DNA of 5,697 nucleotides from Bacilli bacterium (lineage in GTDB: Bacteria; Bacillota_I; Bacilli_A; RF39; UBA660), in NCBI GenBank assembly GCA_016297695.1, contig JAEDGC010000084.1:1-5697 (forward strand). The letters run 5' to 3'. A model generated the notes under the pieces. That model made no database searches, was not told the DNA's origin, and saw only the letters and a program-made list of their open reading frames with translations. The position numbers were made by a program, and so were the translations under genes. Of the stretch, positions 1-4,862 are shown piece by piece (positions within the stretch are counted from its first letter, which is position 1; each line of letters starts with the position of its first letter).

Positions 1-9
1 AAAAAACTA

Positions 10-38
10 TTGACAAGCATGCAAAAATGTAGTATTAT
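10..38 (+). promoter_or_regulatory. Sigma70-type promoter of unit 1
   Basis: TTGACA (10-15) and TATTAT (33-38) are separated by exactly 17 bp, a near-consensus vegetative promoter. GTAGTAT, the half-site word found at all the other complete promoters here, lies at 29-35 and overlaps the -10. Transcription should start near 45 and read through a long leader into the genes at 203 and 442. The upstream element seen at the other promoters would fall outside the window, so it cannot be checked. Confidence 0.7.
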
Positions 39-53
39 TTAATAGTAAATAAT
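34..53. repeat. 8-bp dyad over the -10/start region of promoter 1
   Basis: ATTATTTA (34-41) and TAAATAAT (46-53) are perfect inverted copies around the 4-nt centre ATAG. The dyad covers the -10 box and the expected transcription start, so it could be an operator. It contains only A and T apart from one G in the centre, so chance is a serious alternative. Confidence 0.35.
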
Positions 54-95
54 AATAGTGAACATGGTAGTAGTAAAAAGAAAGAGAGGATTAAC

Positions 96-143
96 ATGAG
101 TGGATATATTGTAAATGGTATAAGTGCAATATGTAAGATTTAA
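96..143 (+). CDS. Possible 15-residue leader peptide
   Basis: An ATG at 96 follows a purine-rich Shine-Dalgarno (GAGAGGA, 84-90) at a 5-nt spacing and opens a 15-codon frame, MSGYIVNGISAICKI, ending in TAA. It lies in the leader of unit 1, 59 nt before the next start. The good ribosome site is the only support, since nothing can be said about conservation. It might be a leader peptide, the remnant of a decayed gene, or a chance ORF. No run of a single amino acid typical of attenuation is seen. Confidence 0.35.
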   Translation: MSGYIVNGISAICKI

Positions 144-202
144 AACCACAATAGAATTTATTTTTTTTTAGTGTAGGATTAGCAAGTAGGAGAAATAAGG
201 AA

Positions 203-439
203 ATGAAACAAAAAATTGAGTTACAAGAAGTACGGAGCAAGTCTATTAAATTAGATAGCGGAGCATGGGAAGATATGTTTACAGTAAAGATTTTAGTAAA
301 TAATCGACTAGAAATTATTGAAACAGATTTAAAACTGAATCTAATCCAGGAATTAGAAAAAAAATACAGTCCGGCAATGTATGATTATTCTTACTTATAT
401 AGTAAGTATAGTAAAACTCCAAAAGAGAGGAGATTTTAA
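203..439 (+). CDS. Small hypothetical protein, partner of the 442 gene
   Basis: A 78-residue protein not recognised as a known family. The start is supported by TAGGAGA at 187-193, 9 nt before the ATG. The N-terminal half looks like alternating beta structure (KIELQEV, then MFTVKILV and LEIIET at about residues 25-41), followed by a predicted helix (residues 43-55). The C-terminus is Tyr-rich (Tyr 55, 60, 62, 64, 66, 69) and ends in a basic tail with Lys-Glu-Arg-Arg-Phe. The last codons contain the ribosome site of the next gene, which starts 2 nt after this stop codon, so the two are very likely translated together. Such close coupling, with a DUF4258-like partner, would fit a toxin-antitoxin or similar two-protein module, but that is inference. 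Confidence 0.8.
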   Translation: MKQKIELQEVRSKSIKLDSGAWEDMFTVKILVNNRLEIIETDLKLNLIQELEKKYSPAMYDYSYLYSKYSKTPKERRF

Positions 440-441
440 TT

Positions 442-699
442 ATGACAAACCATGCTATTGAACGAGCTTTACAAAGATATAATAAAGAGTACACCAAAGA
501 GGATTTAAAGAATATCAGAAATAATTTAAAGTCAAATAAAATTGTAGGTAAACCATTTAAACCTTTAAATGATACAGGGAATCTGTTAGCTTATGTTATG
601 TATCAGCATATACCTTTAAAAGTTTTATATAACCCTTATTCATACAGAATTATAACTATGTTCCCTTTTGATTTTGATGAATTTGATAAATTACAATAA
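442..699 (+). CDS. Small protein with HAxxRxxxR motif, DUF4258/BrnT-like
   Basis: An 85-residue protein starting at ATG 442 behind GAGGAGA (427-433), which lies inside the end of the upstream gene. The N-terminus reads TNHAIERALQRY: His4, Arg8 and Arg12 form a His-Ala-x-x-Arg-x-x-x-Arg helix like the one opening DUF4258 and BrnT-type RelE-fold proteins. A second helix follows (about 18-30). The C-terminal half has strands including KVLYNPYSYRIITMF (60-74), which matches the 'variable strand, turn, Ile-Ile-Thr' ending of DUF4258. The tail is acidic (FDFDEFDKL). The family is known from toxin-like and phage or mobile-element proteins. The assignment rests on motif recall only. With the 203 gene it forms a 2-nt-spaced pair closed by its own terminator. 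The function could be ribonuclease-toxin-like, but this is not demonstrated. Confidence 0.8.
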   Translation: MTNHAIERALQRYNKEYTKEDLKNIRNNLKSNKIVGKPFKPLNDTGNLLAYVMYQHIPLKVLYNPYSYRIITMFPFDFDEFDKLQ

Positions 700-725
700 T
701 AAACACCTTTCTCTCATTTTTTGAT

Positions 726-753
726 AGCTAGTATTTTTTTATACTAGCTTTTT
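726..753 (+). terminator. Rho-independent terminator of unit 1
   Basis: A perfect 9-bp stem, AGCTAGTAT (726-734) with ATACTAGCT (741-749), has a T6 loop and runs into TTTTT (749-753). It lies 27 nt after the stop of the 442 gene. The stem also contains TAGTA-N8-TACTA, the same geometry as the promoter operators further on. It may therefore be related to them or be a coincidence of the stem sequence. Confidence 0.85.
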
Positions 754-764
754 ATTATGAAGTT

Positions 765-770
765 TTGTAA
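765..770 (+). promoter_or_regulatory. TTGTAA upstream element of promoter 2
   Basis: TTGTAA, within AAGTTTTGTAA at 760-770, ends 19 bp before the -35 of promoter 2 and is followed by the CAATAATAC block shared in similar form with other promoters here. It could be a distal UP element or an activator site. Confidence 0.5.
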
Positions 771-789
771 CAATAATACATATAGAGGA

Positions 790-818
790 TTGAAATTTTT
801 GTAGTATAGATTTATACT
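790..818 (+). promoter_or_regulatory. Promoter 2, for genes 853 and 1087
   Basis: TTGAAA (790-795) and TATACT (813-818) are 17 bp apart. The -10 is the right arm of a perfect 7-bp dyad, TAGTATA-GATT-TATACTA (802-819). Start is expected near 825, giving a leader of about 28 nt. The core closely resembles promoter 5 (3998-4026): both read ATTGAAATT, then TGTAGTATAGA, then TTATACTA. Confidence 0.75.
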
Positions 819-820
819 AT
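801..820. promoter_or_regulatory. Operator-like palindrome at promoter 2
   Basis: GTAGTA (801-806), N8, TACTAT (815-820). It covers half of the spacer and the -10 box, where a bound protein would block RNA polymerase. The same palindrome with the same 8-bp centre recurs at three other promoters in the window. Confidence 0.65.
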
Positions 821-852
821 AAATATAGAAAATAAATAGGAGATTAAAAACT

Positions 853-1065
853 ATGAATAAAGGTTTTATGTTTGCAAAATGCCAAGTAATCAGATGTATT
901 AAAGATTTACGAGCGTATGCAAAATTTAGTAATCAAAATGATACATTGTTATGTTTTCTAAAAAAGCAAGCTATATTAGAGTTAAGATTTTTCTTTAAAC
1001 ATCGGCATGATTTACCTAATCAGAAAATGAGAAATTATAAATATGTAAATGATTTATGTAATTAA
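853..1065 (+). CDS. Small basic hypothetical protein
   Basis: A 70-residue protein, not recognised. The start is fixed by TAGGAGA (837-843), 9 nt before the ATG. It is rich in Lys, Arg and aromatic residues, with three Cys in the first half and one near the end (positions 9, 14, 34, 69). Residues 8-60 look largely helical, with repeated Lys/Arg-Phe stretches such as LELRFFFKHRHD, so nucleic-acid binding is possible though unproven. It has no signal peptide and no clear membrane segment. It is the first gene of unit 2, directly downstream of promoter 2 and its operator, and the next start codon follows after a 21-nt gap. Confidence 0.7.
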   Translation: MNKGFMFAKCQVIRCIKDLRAYAKFSNQNDTLLCFLKKQAILELRFFFKHRHDLPNQKMRNYKYVNDLCN

Positions 1066-1086
1066 AATTAAAATAGGAGAATTAAC

Positions 1087-1476
1087 ATGAGTACAAAATT
1101 AGAATCTTATATTAAAGAAATTAAGAATTTTTTAGAAGAAAATTATGTTTGTTATGAATATAAAACTCCATATTTTGATAGTAATGAGCAATTAGTAAAA
1201 TATCAAGTTAGAAACGATGCTTTTATTATCGAAACTAAAAATGCAGGTTGTGTATTTATAAGTGTAGATTTATTTACAAGTCGTAAACCATATAAATATG
1301 ATGTTTTTACTCAAAAATATGCTTATGAATTTTACAATAAAGAAGATAAAGCATTTACATGTAGAAAAAATACAGATGGAAAATTTAAGAAAAATAATCT
1401 TTATTGCCAGGTTACAATAAGCCATATAAAAGGATTTATTTTAAGAGAATATGAAAGCACAAAAAATAATTATTAA
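1087..1476 (+). CDS. Hypothetical protein, 129 residues
   Basis: Starts at ATG 1087 behind TAGGAGA (1074-1080), 6 nt away. Second gene of unit 2, presumably co-transcribed with 853. The N-terminus is a helix (residues 4-19, KLESYIKEIKNFLEEN). The middle alternates short strands (KYQVRNDAFIIET, CVFISVDLF) with Lys/Tyr-rich loops, and the C-terminus has another pair of strands (YCQVTISHIKGFIL). Four Cys (22, 55, 92, 107) are spread out and do not form an obvious zinc knuckle. The shape is a small alpha/beta domain. No family is recognised and no catalytic motif is visible. Its stop codon overlaps the upstream element of promoter 3, leaving almost no intergenic space. Confidence 0.85.
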   Translation: MSTKLESYIKEIKNFLEENYVCYEYKTPYFDSNEQLVKYQVRNDAFIIETKNAGCVFISVDLFTSRKPYKYDVFTQKYAYEFYNKEDKAFTCRKNTDGKFKKNNLYCQVTISHIKGFILREYESTKNNY

Positions 1477-1479
1477 GTT

Positions 1480-1485
1480 TTGTAA
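1480..1485 (+). promoter_or_regulatory. TTGTAA upstream element of promoter 3
   Basis: TTGTAA within AAGTTTTGTAA (1475-1485), ending 18 bp before the -35 of promoter 3. The 11-mer overlaps the stop codon of gene 1087. It is followed by a 21-nt stretch (1486-1506) identical to that at promoter 4 (2602-2622). Confidence 0.5.
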
Positions 1486-1497
1486 AATCATACAAAA

Positions 1498-1517
1498 GTA
1501 GTATTGATTTTTACTAC
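1498..1517. promoter_or_regulatory. Operator-like palindrome at promoter 3
   Basis: GTAGTA (1498-1503), N8, TACTAC (1512-1517), a perfect 6-bp inverted repeat whose 8-bp centre is the -35 hexamer plus two bases. It carries no T-run on its 3' side, so it is not a terminator. An operator is the simplest reading. Confidence 0.7.
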
Positions 1518-1532
1518 AAAATAATTTATAAT
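1504..1532 (+). promoter_or_regulatory. Promoter 3, for gene 1565
   Basis: TTGATT (1504-1509) and a consensus TATAAT (1527-1532) are 17 bp apart. Start is expected near 1539, giving a leader of about 26 nt that is mostly ribosome-binding site. The core and leader are nearly a copy of promoter 4 (TTATAATATAA, then AACAAATAGGAGATAAAA in both). Confidence 0.8.
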
Positions 1533-1564
1533 ATAAGAGTAATAAACAAATAGGAGATAAAATC

Positions 1565-2590
1565 ATGAAACAATCAATTTTAGAAAACGCAAAAACTATT
1601 TTAGCAGTAAACAAAAGAACATTAAAAGGTTTACATGATACTTTTGGATTTAATTTTGAATCCGGAAGTGTTGATATTAAAGAACTTAAAACTCCATTTA
1701 CTACTAATAAAATTTTAAAAGAAAATAATTTAGAAGGAAAATTTGCAGTTATTTTAGTAAAAAGACAAAACTATGAAAAGAGATTTCATGCAGTTATTTT
1801 AAATAATGACGGAAAAATATTTATTAATGGTTTTAATACTGGATGGGATAAAGGACTTGATGATTTTTACCGTAAAGCAGATTTTGAATATGAAAGAAGA
1901 ACATCAGAATTAGCATTTTTAGTAATTGCAGATAAAGAAGATGTAAAATTTGATATGGATAAAATGTGTGAATATGGTAGAGGATATAGTTACGAACATC
2001 AAGTAGAAAAAAAATTACTTCAAGAATATAAAAACGATATTAAATGCATTCATAGATTAAAATTTACTCAACCATTCTATAACTCTAGTGATGTTATGTA
2101 TAGAGTAACTGGAGGCTATATTTATAATAAAAATGAACATTTAAGTGTTGAAACAAATTATTGTAATACACAAAAACTAGATGTTATAGATAAATCCGGT
2201 TATTTTGCATATATCAAAAGAGATTGGCTAGAATGGGAAGCTAAAAAAATAAGAGAAAAAAGAGATTTACAAAAACTACAAAATACATCATTTTCAGCAG
2301 AAAATGAAAAAATTAGAGTTAGAATTTTTAAAACAAAAGAAAGATTAATACAAGAATTATCTAATACAAGTTTTGATAATAAATGGACTCCAAGTAGTGA
2401 AAGCGAATACAAAACACTTATAAGCAAATTAGAAGGATTAAATAATTTGTATATTGACTATTTAAAACATATAGAAAAATTAAATGATGCTTATAATAGT
2501 ACAGCTACTACATATTGGAATAAATACGGCTCAAAAGATGATGTTCAGCAGGCTATAGATACATTAAATACTAGATTGAATGAAATGTAA
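1565..2590 (+). CDS. Hypothetical two-part protein with helical C-terminus
   Basis: 341 residues, the largest protein here, starting at ATG 1565 behind TAGGAGA (1551-1557). No family is recognised with confidence. Residues 1-25 are helical. Residues 55-125 look like an alpha/beta domain with strands KFAVILVKR (59-67), FHAVILNNDGKIFINGF (74-90), the motif NTGWDKG (91-97), and ELAFLVIADKED (115-126). Residues 160-220 are a second strand-rich part (DVMYRVTGGYIYNK; LDVIDKSGYFAYIKRD). From about 222 to 265 and 281 to 310 the chain is highly charged and helical, probably coiled coil, with the word NTSF at 240-243 and 267-270. There is no signal peptide or membrane segment, so it is likely cytosolic. 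It forms its own transcription unit with a dedicated promoter, operator and downstream hairpin. A role in phage or plasmid biology is plausible from context only. Confidence 0.9.
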   Translation: MKQSILENAKTILAVNKRTLKGLHDTFGFNFESGSVDIKELKTPFTTNKILKENNLEGKFAVILVKRQNYEKRFHAVILNNDGKIFINGFNTGWDKGLDDFYRKADFEYERRTSELAFLVIADKEDVKFDMDKMCEYGRGYSYEHQVEKKLLQEYKNDIKCIHRLKFTQPFYNSSDVMYRVTGGYIYNKNEHLSVETNYCNTQKLDVIDKSGYFAYIKRDWLEWEAKKIREKRDLQKLQNTSFSAENEKIRVRIFKTKERLIQELSNTSFDNKWTPSSESEYKTLISKLEGLNNLYIDYLKHIEKLNDAYNSTATTYWNKYGSKDDVQQAIDTLNTRLNEM

Positions 2591-2594
2591 ATAA

Positions 2595-2600
2595 TTGTAA
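2595..2600 (+). promoter_or_regulatory. TTGTAA upstream element of promoter 4
   Basis: TTGTAA ending 19 bp before the -35 of promoter 4, followed by CAATCATAC as at promoter 3. It lies 5 nt after the stop of gene 1565. Confidence 0.5.
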
Positions 2601-2610
2601 CAATCATACA

Positions 2611-2638
2611 AAAGTAGTATTGCATAATACTACTTTTT
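2611..2638 (+). terminator. Hairpin: terminator of 1565 fused with operator of promoter 4
   Basis: A stem of about 10-11 bp (AAAGTAGTAT, 2611-2620, with ATACTACTTT, 2627-2636; the T2621-A2626 pair can extend it) closes a 4-nt loop and runs into TTTTT (2634-2638) followed by ATTTTAT. It lies 20 nt after the stop of gene 1565 and so should end that transcript. The same bases contain GTAGTA-N8-TACTAC (2614-2633) and the -35 hexamer of promoter 4, so one 28-nt segment appears to serve three uses. Confidence 0.7.
2614..2633. promoter_or_regulatory. Operator-like palindrome at promoter 4
   Basis: GTAGTA (2614-2619), N8, TACTAC (2628-2633), the same palindrome, centre length and position over the -35 as at promoter 3, although the eight central bases differ after the first three. 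The conserved arms with a changed centre favour a protein-binding site over simple duplication. Confidence 0.7.
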
Positions 2639-2648
2639 ATTTTATAAT
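2620..2648 (+). promoter_or_regulatory. Promoter 4, for genes 2680-3960
   Basis: TTGCAT (2620-2625) and consensus TATAAT (2643-2648), 17 bp apart. Start is expected near 2655, with a short leader. It drives three consecutive genes with no other promoter visible between them. Confidence 0.8.
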
Positions 2649-2679
2649 ATAAATGTAATAACAAATAGGAGATAAAAAC

Positions 2680-2988
2680 ATGTTGAAAGATTTTGAAAAC
2701 TTTTTAGAAGAAATAAGCATAGAATATGCAGATTGTGAACTTGAAGAAACTTATATATATAACATAAATGATATAATTATAGGCATGCAGTTATGCTATT
2801 ATTCAGAATATTGTAGAGAATTATTAATAGAAATCATACCATGTGGCATGGATGATGTAAGAATTTATATAGAAACCAATGATGGAGATTATGCAGATAA
2901 AATTTTTGATAGTATCGAAAATGCATTATCAGAATTAAAGAAATATAATTTTGAATTTAAAAAACTTGATTTTAAATTAGTAAAGTAA
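2680..2988 (+). CDS. Very acidic small protein, 102 residues
   Basis: Starts at ATG 2680 behind TAGGAGA (2666-2672). Not recognised. It has about 24 Asp/Glu against 10 Lys/Arg, a strong negative charge, with the acidic residues concentrated in the first 80 residues (FENFLEEISIEYADCELEE at 5-23; MDDVRIYIETNDGDYAD at 57-73). The predicted order is helix 2-15, strands about 20-60, helix 72-88, then a basic C-terminal end (KKLDFKLVK). It has four Cys (19, 39, 45, 55). Small acidic proteins in mobile elements include DNA-mimic anti-restriction or anti-CRISPR proteins, and that is a possibility here, but acidity alone is weak evidence. First gene of a three-gene unit, with 38 nt to the next start. 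Confidence 0.85.
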   Translation: MLKDFENFLEEISIEYADCELEETYIYNINDIIIGMQLCYYSEYCRELLIEIIPCGMDDVRIYIETNDGDYADKIFDSIENALSELKKYNFEFKKLDFKLVK

Positions 2989-3026
2989 TAAAGTATAACA
3001 CAATAAATAAATAGGAGATTAGAATT

Positions 3027-3686
3027 ATGTTTAAAGAAACTTATTTTTACATTGAATCCGGCTATATATGGGGTAAAGGGCATTCAGAAAATGAAAGCAA
3101 TATATTTAATGCCGAAATTAAAAGAATATTTGAAAATGTATTAATTGGATGGACTTTAAAGGAAAAAACTATTAATAATGCATGTAATGAATATTTATAT
3201 AAAGATGGTTTAAGCAGTCTATATTGCCATCCTATGACTATATCCGGCATTATTGATACTGATTTAATAGAAATTATTAAAAAGGAATTAGAAAATAGCA
3301 GAATAATTGAATTAAGAAGTTATAAAACATTTTCAGAATATGAAAACATAAGCAATGAAGAAGTGCAGAATAGAATATCATTAAGAAAAAATGAAATGAT
3401 AAAAGATATATTTGATACTTTTCAAACAAAAACAAGAAAACATTATTTTTATATAGGAAATCTTGATAGATTAAGAGATAAGTATCATATAGGTACAGTA
3501 TTAGATAAAAATAATGCTATTGAAAGAATCGTATTAGAAAATACTTTAAACTATATGATTGATATAAATTTAATAGTTAAGGAATCAGATAATAGGGGAA
3601 TAAATTTATATAGAGCATTAAATAAAACAGAATTTAAAACCTGGAGCAAGAAAAACAAACAATTATTACAAGAAATTGGAGCATAA
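3027..3686 (+). CDS. Hypothetical protein with possible winged-helix C-terminus
   Basis: 219 residues, start at ATG 3027 behind TAGGAGA (3012-3018). It resembles a family I recall from gut Firmicutes and Actinobacteria as uncharacterised proteins. The shared features are an N-terminal strand with SGYIWGKGHSENE (11-23), a central LSSLYCHPM (62-70) followed by Ser-Gly, and a Lys/Arg-rich segment TKTRKHYFYIGN (134-145) before the C-terminal domain. Residues 146-200 look like a winged helix: helix DRLRDKYHI, helix NAIERIVLENTLNYMID, then NLIVKESDNRGINLYRAL as strand, wing and strand. This would suit DNA binding, and it might even be the regulator of the local operators, but nothing proves it. It is cytosolic with no catalytic motif. 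Its stop is 1 nt before the next start, so translation is coupled. Confidence 0.85.
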   Translation: MFKETYFYIESGYIWGKGHSENESNIFNAEIKRIFENVLIGWTLKEKTINNACNEYLYKDGLSSLYCHPMTISGIIDTDLIEIIKKELENSRIIELRSYKTFSEYENISNEEVQNRISLRKNEMIKDIFDTFQTKTRKHYFYIGNLDRLRDKYHIGTVLDKNNAIERIVLENTLNYMIDINLIVKESDNRGINLYRALNKTEFKTWSKKNKQLLQEIGA

Positions 3687-3687
3687 C

Positions 3688-3960
3688 ATGAAATATTTTA
3701 TATTAATATTAAGTTTATTATTGATAACTAACATTGCAGAATGTAAACCGAATTACACATACTCATTACAGGATGCAAGTATAGATAGTGTTTCAGATAC
3801 TAAAAATACTAATAAGCCTTTAAAAATAGACTTATCCGGAAGGGTTAGTAATAATAGAGGGCAGGTATCAATAAAATTTAATAAAAAGCAAGCTATACAT
3901 ATAAACACTCCGAAAATCAGTAATAATCAGTATTTAAAGCTAGTAAATATAGTATTTTAG
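3688..3960 (+). CDS. Small secreted protein with signal peptide
   Basis: Chosen start is ATG 3688, 1 nt after the preceding stop, with GGAG (3678-3681) 6 nt upstream inside the end of gene 3027. A TTG four codons earlier (3676) is less likely because it would lose this ribosome site. The 90-residue product opens with Lys2 and a hydrophobic stretch, YFILILSLLLITNIA (3-17), then AECKPN, a typical Sec signal peptide. Cleavage is likely near residues 17-19. The Cys19 context (Ile-Ala-Glu-Cys) has Glu before Cys and so does not fit a lipobox. The mature part of about 70 residues is Ser/Asn/Lys-rich and beta-like (KIDLSGRVSNNRGQVSIKF). The family is unknown. It is the only exported protein in the window and the last gene of unit 4. 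Its stop is TAG, while the other eight genes use TAA. Confidence 0.8.
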   Translation: MKYFILILSLLLITNIAECKPNYTYSLQDASIDSVSDTKNTNKPLKIDLSGRVSNNRGQVSIKFNKKQAIHINTPKISNNQYLKLVNIVF

Positions 3961-3972
3961 AATTGTTAAGAA

Positions 3973-3978
3973 TTGTAA
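3973..3978 (+). promoter_or_regulatory. TTGTAA upstream element of promoter 5
   Basis: TTGTAA ends 19 bp before the -35 of promoter 5 and is followed by AAATAATAC. It forms the second copy of a 10-bp tandem repeat (GAATTGTTAA, then GAATTGTAAA), so the element may be doubled. Confidence 0.5.
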
Positions 3979-3997
3979 AAATAATACTTTTGATGTA

Positions 3998-4026
3998 TTG
4001 AAATTCATGTAGTATAGAGTTATACT
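3998..4026 (+). promoter_or_regulatory. Promoter 5, for gene 4064
   Basis: TTGAAA (3998-4003) and TATACT (4021-4026), 17 bp apart, the same boxes as promoter 2. No terminator is evident between gene 3688 and this promoter, so some read-through from unit 4 is possible. Confidence 0.75.
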
Positions 4027-4028
4027 AA
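4009..4028. promoter_or_regulatory. Operator-like palindrome at promoter 5
   Basis: GTAGTA (4009-4014), N8, TACTAA (4023-4028); the inner part TAGTATA-GAGT-TATACTA (4010-4027) is a perfect 7-bp dyad covering the -10. Same position relative to the promoter as at promoter 2. Confidence 0.65.
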
Positions 4029-4063
4029 TAATGTAAGCAGAAAACAAATAGGAGATACAAATT

Positions 4064-4609
4064 ATGTTATTAAAAGATTTAAAAGCAATGAAAGAAATTA
4101 AAGTACAAAGAATTGATAATAATTTTATTCCGGATAATGAAATTATTGAAAATTTTGAGAAACAAGTTAAGAATGAAGGACTAGAAATTTTAGATGTAAA
4201 AGAATCTGGCACTAATAGAGAATATGTATTATTTAAGAGTGGAGAATATACTCATAAATATGCACTTGCATCCTGGCATAAAACAGATGAAGAAAAAGAC
4301 AATTTTTTAAAAGATATTGTAAGTGAAATAGATTTAAAAGTTATTAAAAGCTATAGAGATGATGAGTTTATATATATTGTTACTGATGGAAGTAAAATTT
4401 ACTATACATTAAGATTAAATAGTCCGGATAGACAAAAAGTATTAAATGGCATGTTAGTTATTAGAAGTAGTGATTATTATTTTGAATATATCAATAAAGA
4501 AAATAGAGTATGTAAAATGTTTGGAGATGCTATCAGAAAAGAGCAATTATTAAATGATAGAATCGTTATTAAAAATAAATATGTAAATGTTGAATATATA
4601 TTTGCATAA
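4064..4609 (+). CDS. Hypothetical alpha/beta protein, 181 residues
   Basis: Starts at ATG 4064 behind TAGGAGA (4049-4055), 8 nt away; a second in-frame ATG at 4088 lacks such a site. Not recognised. A short basic N-terminus (MLLKDLKAMKEIKVQRI) leads to a helix (residues 24-38), then alternating strands and turns: GLEILDVKESG, REYVLFKSGEY, HKYALASWHK, a helix at 75-88, then LKVIKSY, EFIYIVTDGSKIYYTLRL (101-118), MLVIRSSDYYFEYI (130-143) and a final strand pair (DRIVIKNKYVNVEYIF). The strands are rich in Tyr and Val/Ile, as in small beta-sheet binding proteins. There is no signal peptide. It forms a single-gene unit with its own promoter, operator and downstream hairpin, which suggests it acts alone. 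No function can be assigned. Confidence 0.88.
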   Translation: MLLKDLKAMKEIKVQRIDNNFIPDNEIIENFEKQVKNEGLEILDVKESGTNREYVLFKSGEYTHKYALASWHKTDEEKDNFLKDIVSEIDLKVIKSYRDDEFIYIVTDGSKIYYTLRLNSPDRQKVLNGMLVIRSSDYYFEYINKENRVCKMFGDAIRKEQLLNDRIVIKNKYVNVEYIFA

Positions 4610-4611
4610 CT

Positions 4612-4695
4612 AAAAACTCTATACTGATAAATAAAAAATTTTACTATCAATAAAATTAAGTAAAGATTATAATAAAATCAGTATAGAGTTTTTTT
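4612..4695 (+). terminator. Long-loop inverted repeat ending unit 5
   Basis: A perfect 17-bp inverted repeat pairs 4612-4628 (AAAAACTCTATACTGAT) with 4677-4693 (ATCAGTATAGAGTTTTT). The T-run (4689-4695) makes it a likely terminator for gene 4064, 2 nt after its stop. The 48-nt loop is unusually long and can form an inner hairpin (TTTTACT near 4640 with AGTAAAG near 4660). The symmetric A-run on the left means it could also terminate transcription from the opposite strand, or give a structured RNA end. Confidence 0.65.
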
Positions 4696-4768
4696 ATATG
4701 TTTTTGATTTTATAATATTAGTAAAAATTTTAAGTTTATCATATTTACATAAATACTAGCATATAACT

Positions 4769-4816
4769 ATTAGAATAATTATATATTAGAATAGTCATAC
4801 ATTAGAATGTTCATAT
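4769..4816. repeat. Three tandem 16-bp iteron-like repeats
   Basis: ATTAGAATAATTATAT (4769-4784), ATTAGAATAGTCATAC (4785-4800) and ATTAGAATGTTCATAT (4801-4816) lie head to tail without spacers, sharing ATTAGAAT and most of the rest. Directly repeated units of this size in very AT-rich DNA are typical of plasmid replication origins and of partition sites. No Rep or Par gene lies in the window, so the role is inferred only. Confidence 0.65.
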
Positions 4817-4822
4817 ATGGAG

Positions 4823-4862
4823 TAGTCTATAATAAGGGGTTTATAGATTTTATTATAGACTA
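4823..4862. repeat. 13-bp inverted repeat beside the iterons
   Basis: TAGTCTATAATAA (4823-4835) and TTATTATAGACTA (4850-4862) are perfect inverted copies around a 14-nt centre beginning GGGG. No T-run follows, so it is not a simple terminator. Further copies of TATAGAYT lie at 4842, 4854, 4870 and 4900, with TTTAGATT at 4892, making this a cluster of boxes. Confidence 0.6.

Noticed and set aside
387..415. Inverted repeat CTTACT...AGTAAG as an operator
   Set aside because: It lies within the Tyr/Ser-rich coding end of gene 203, away from any promoter, and has a different spacing from the operator palindromes.
3676..3687. TTG at 3676 as the start of the secreted protein
   Set aside because: ATG 3688 has GGAG at a good spacing and directly gives a standard signal peptide. 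The TTG start would add Met-Glu-His-Asn ahead of the signal peptide's normal N-terminal region.
3733..3747. Lipoprotein lipobox at Cys19 of the secreted protein
   Set aside because: The residues before Cys are Ile-Ala-Glu. Glu immediately before the Cys is not accepted in the lipobox.
203..4609. Alternative genetic code, because no supported gene ends in TGA
   Set aside because: Trp is encoded by TGG throughout and the genes are intact with TAA or TAG stops. Nine genes in such AT-rich DNA can avoid TGA by chance.
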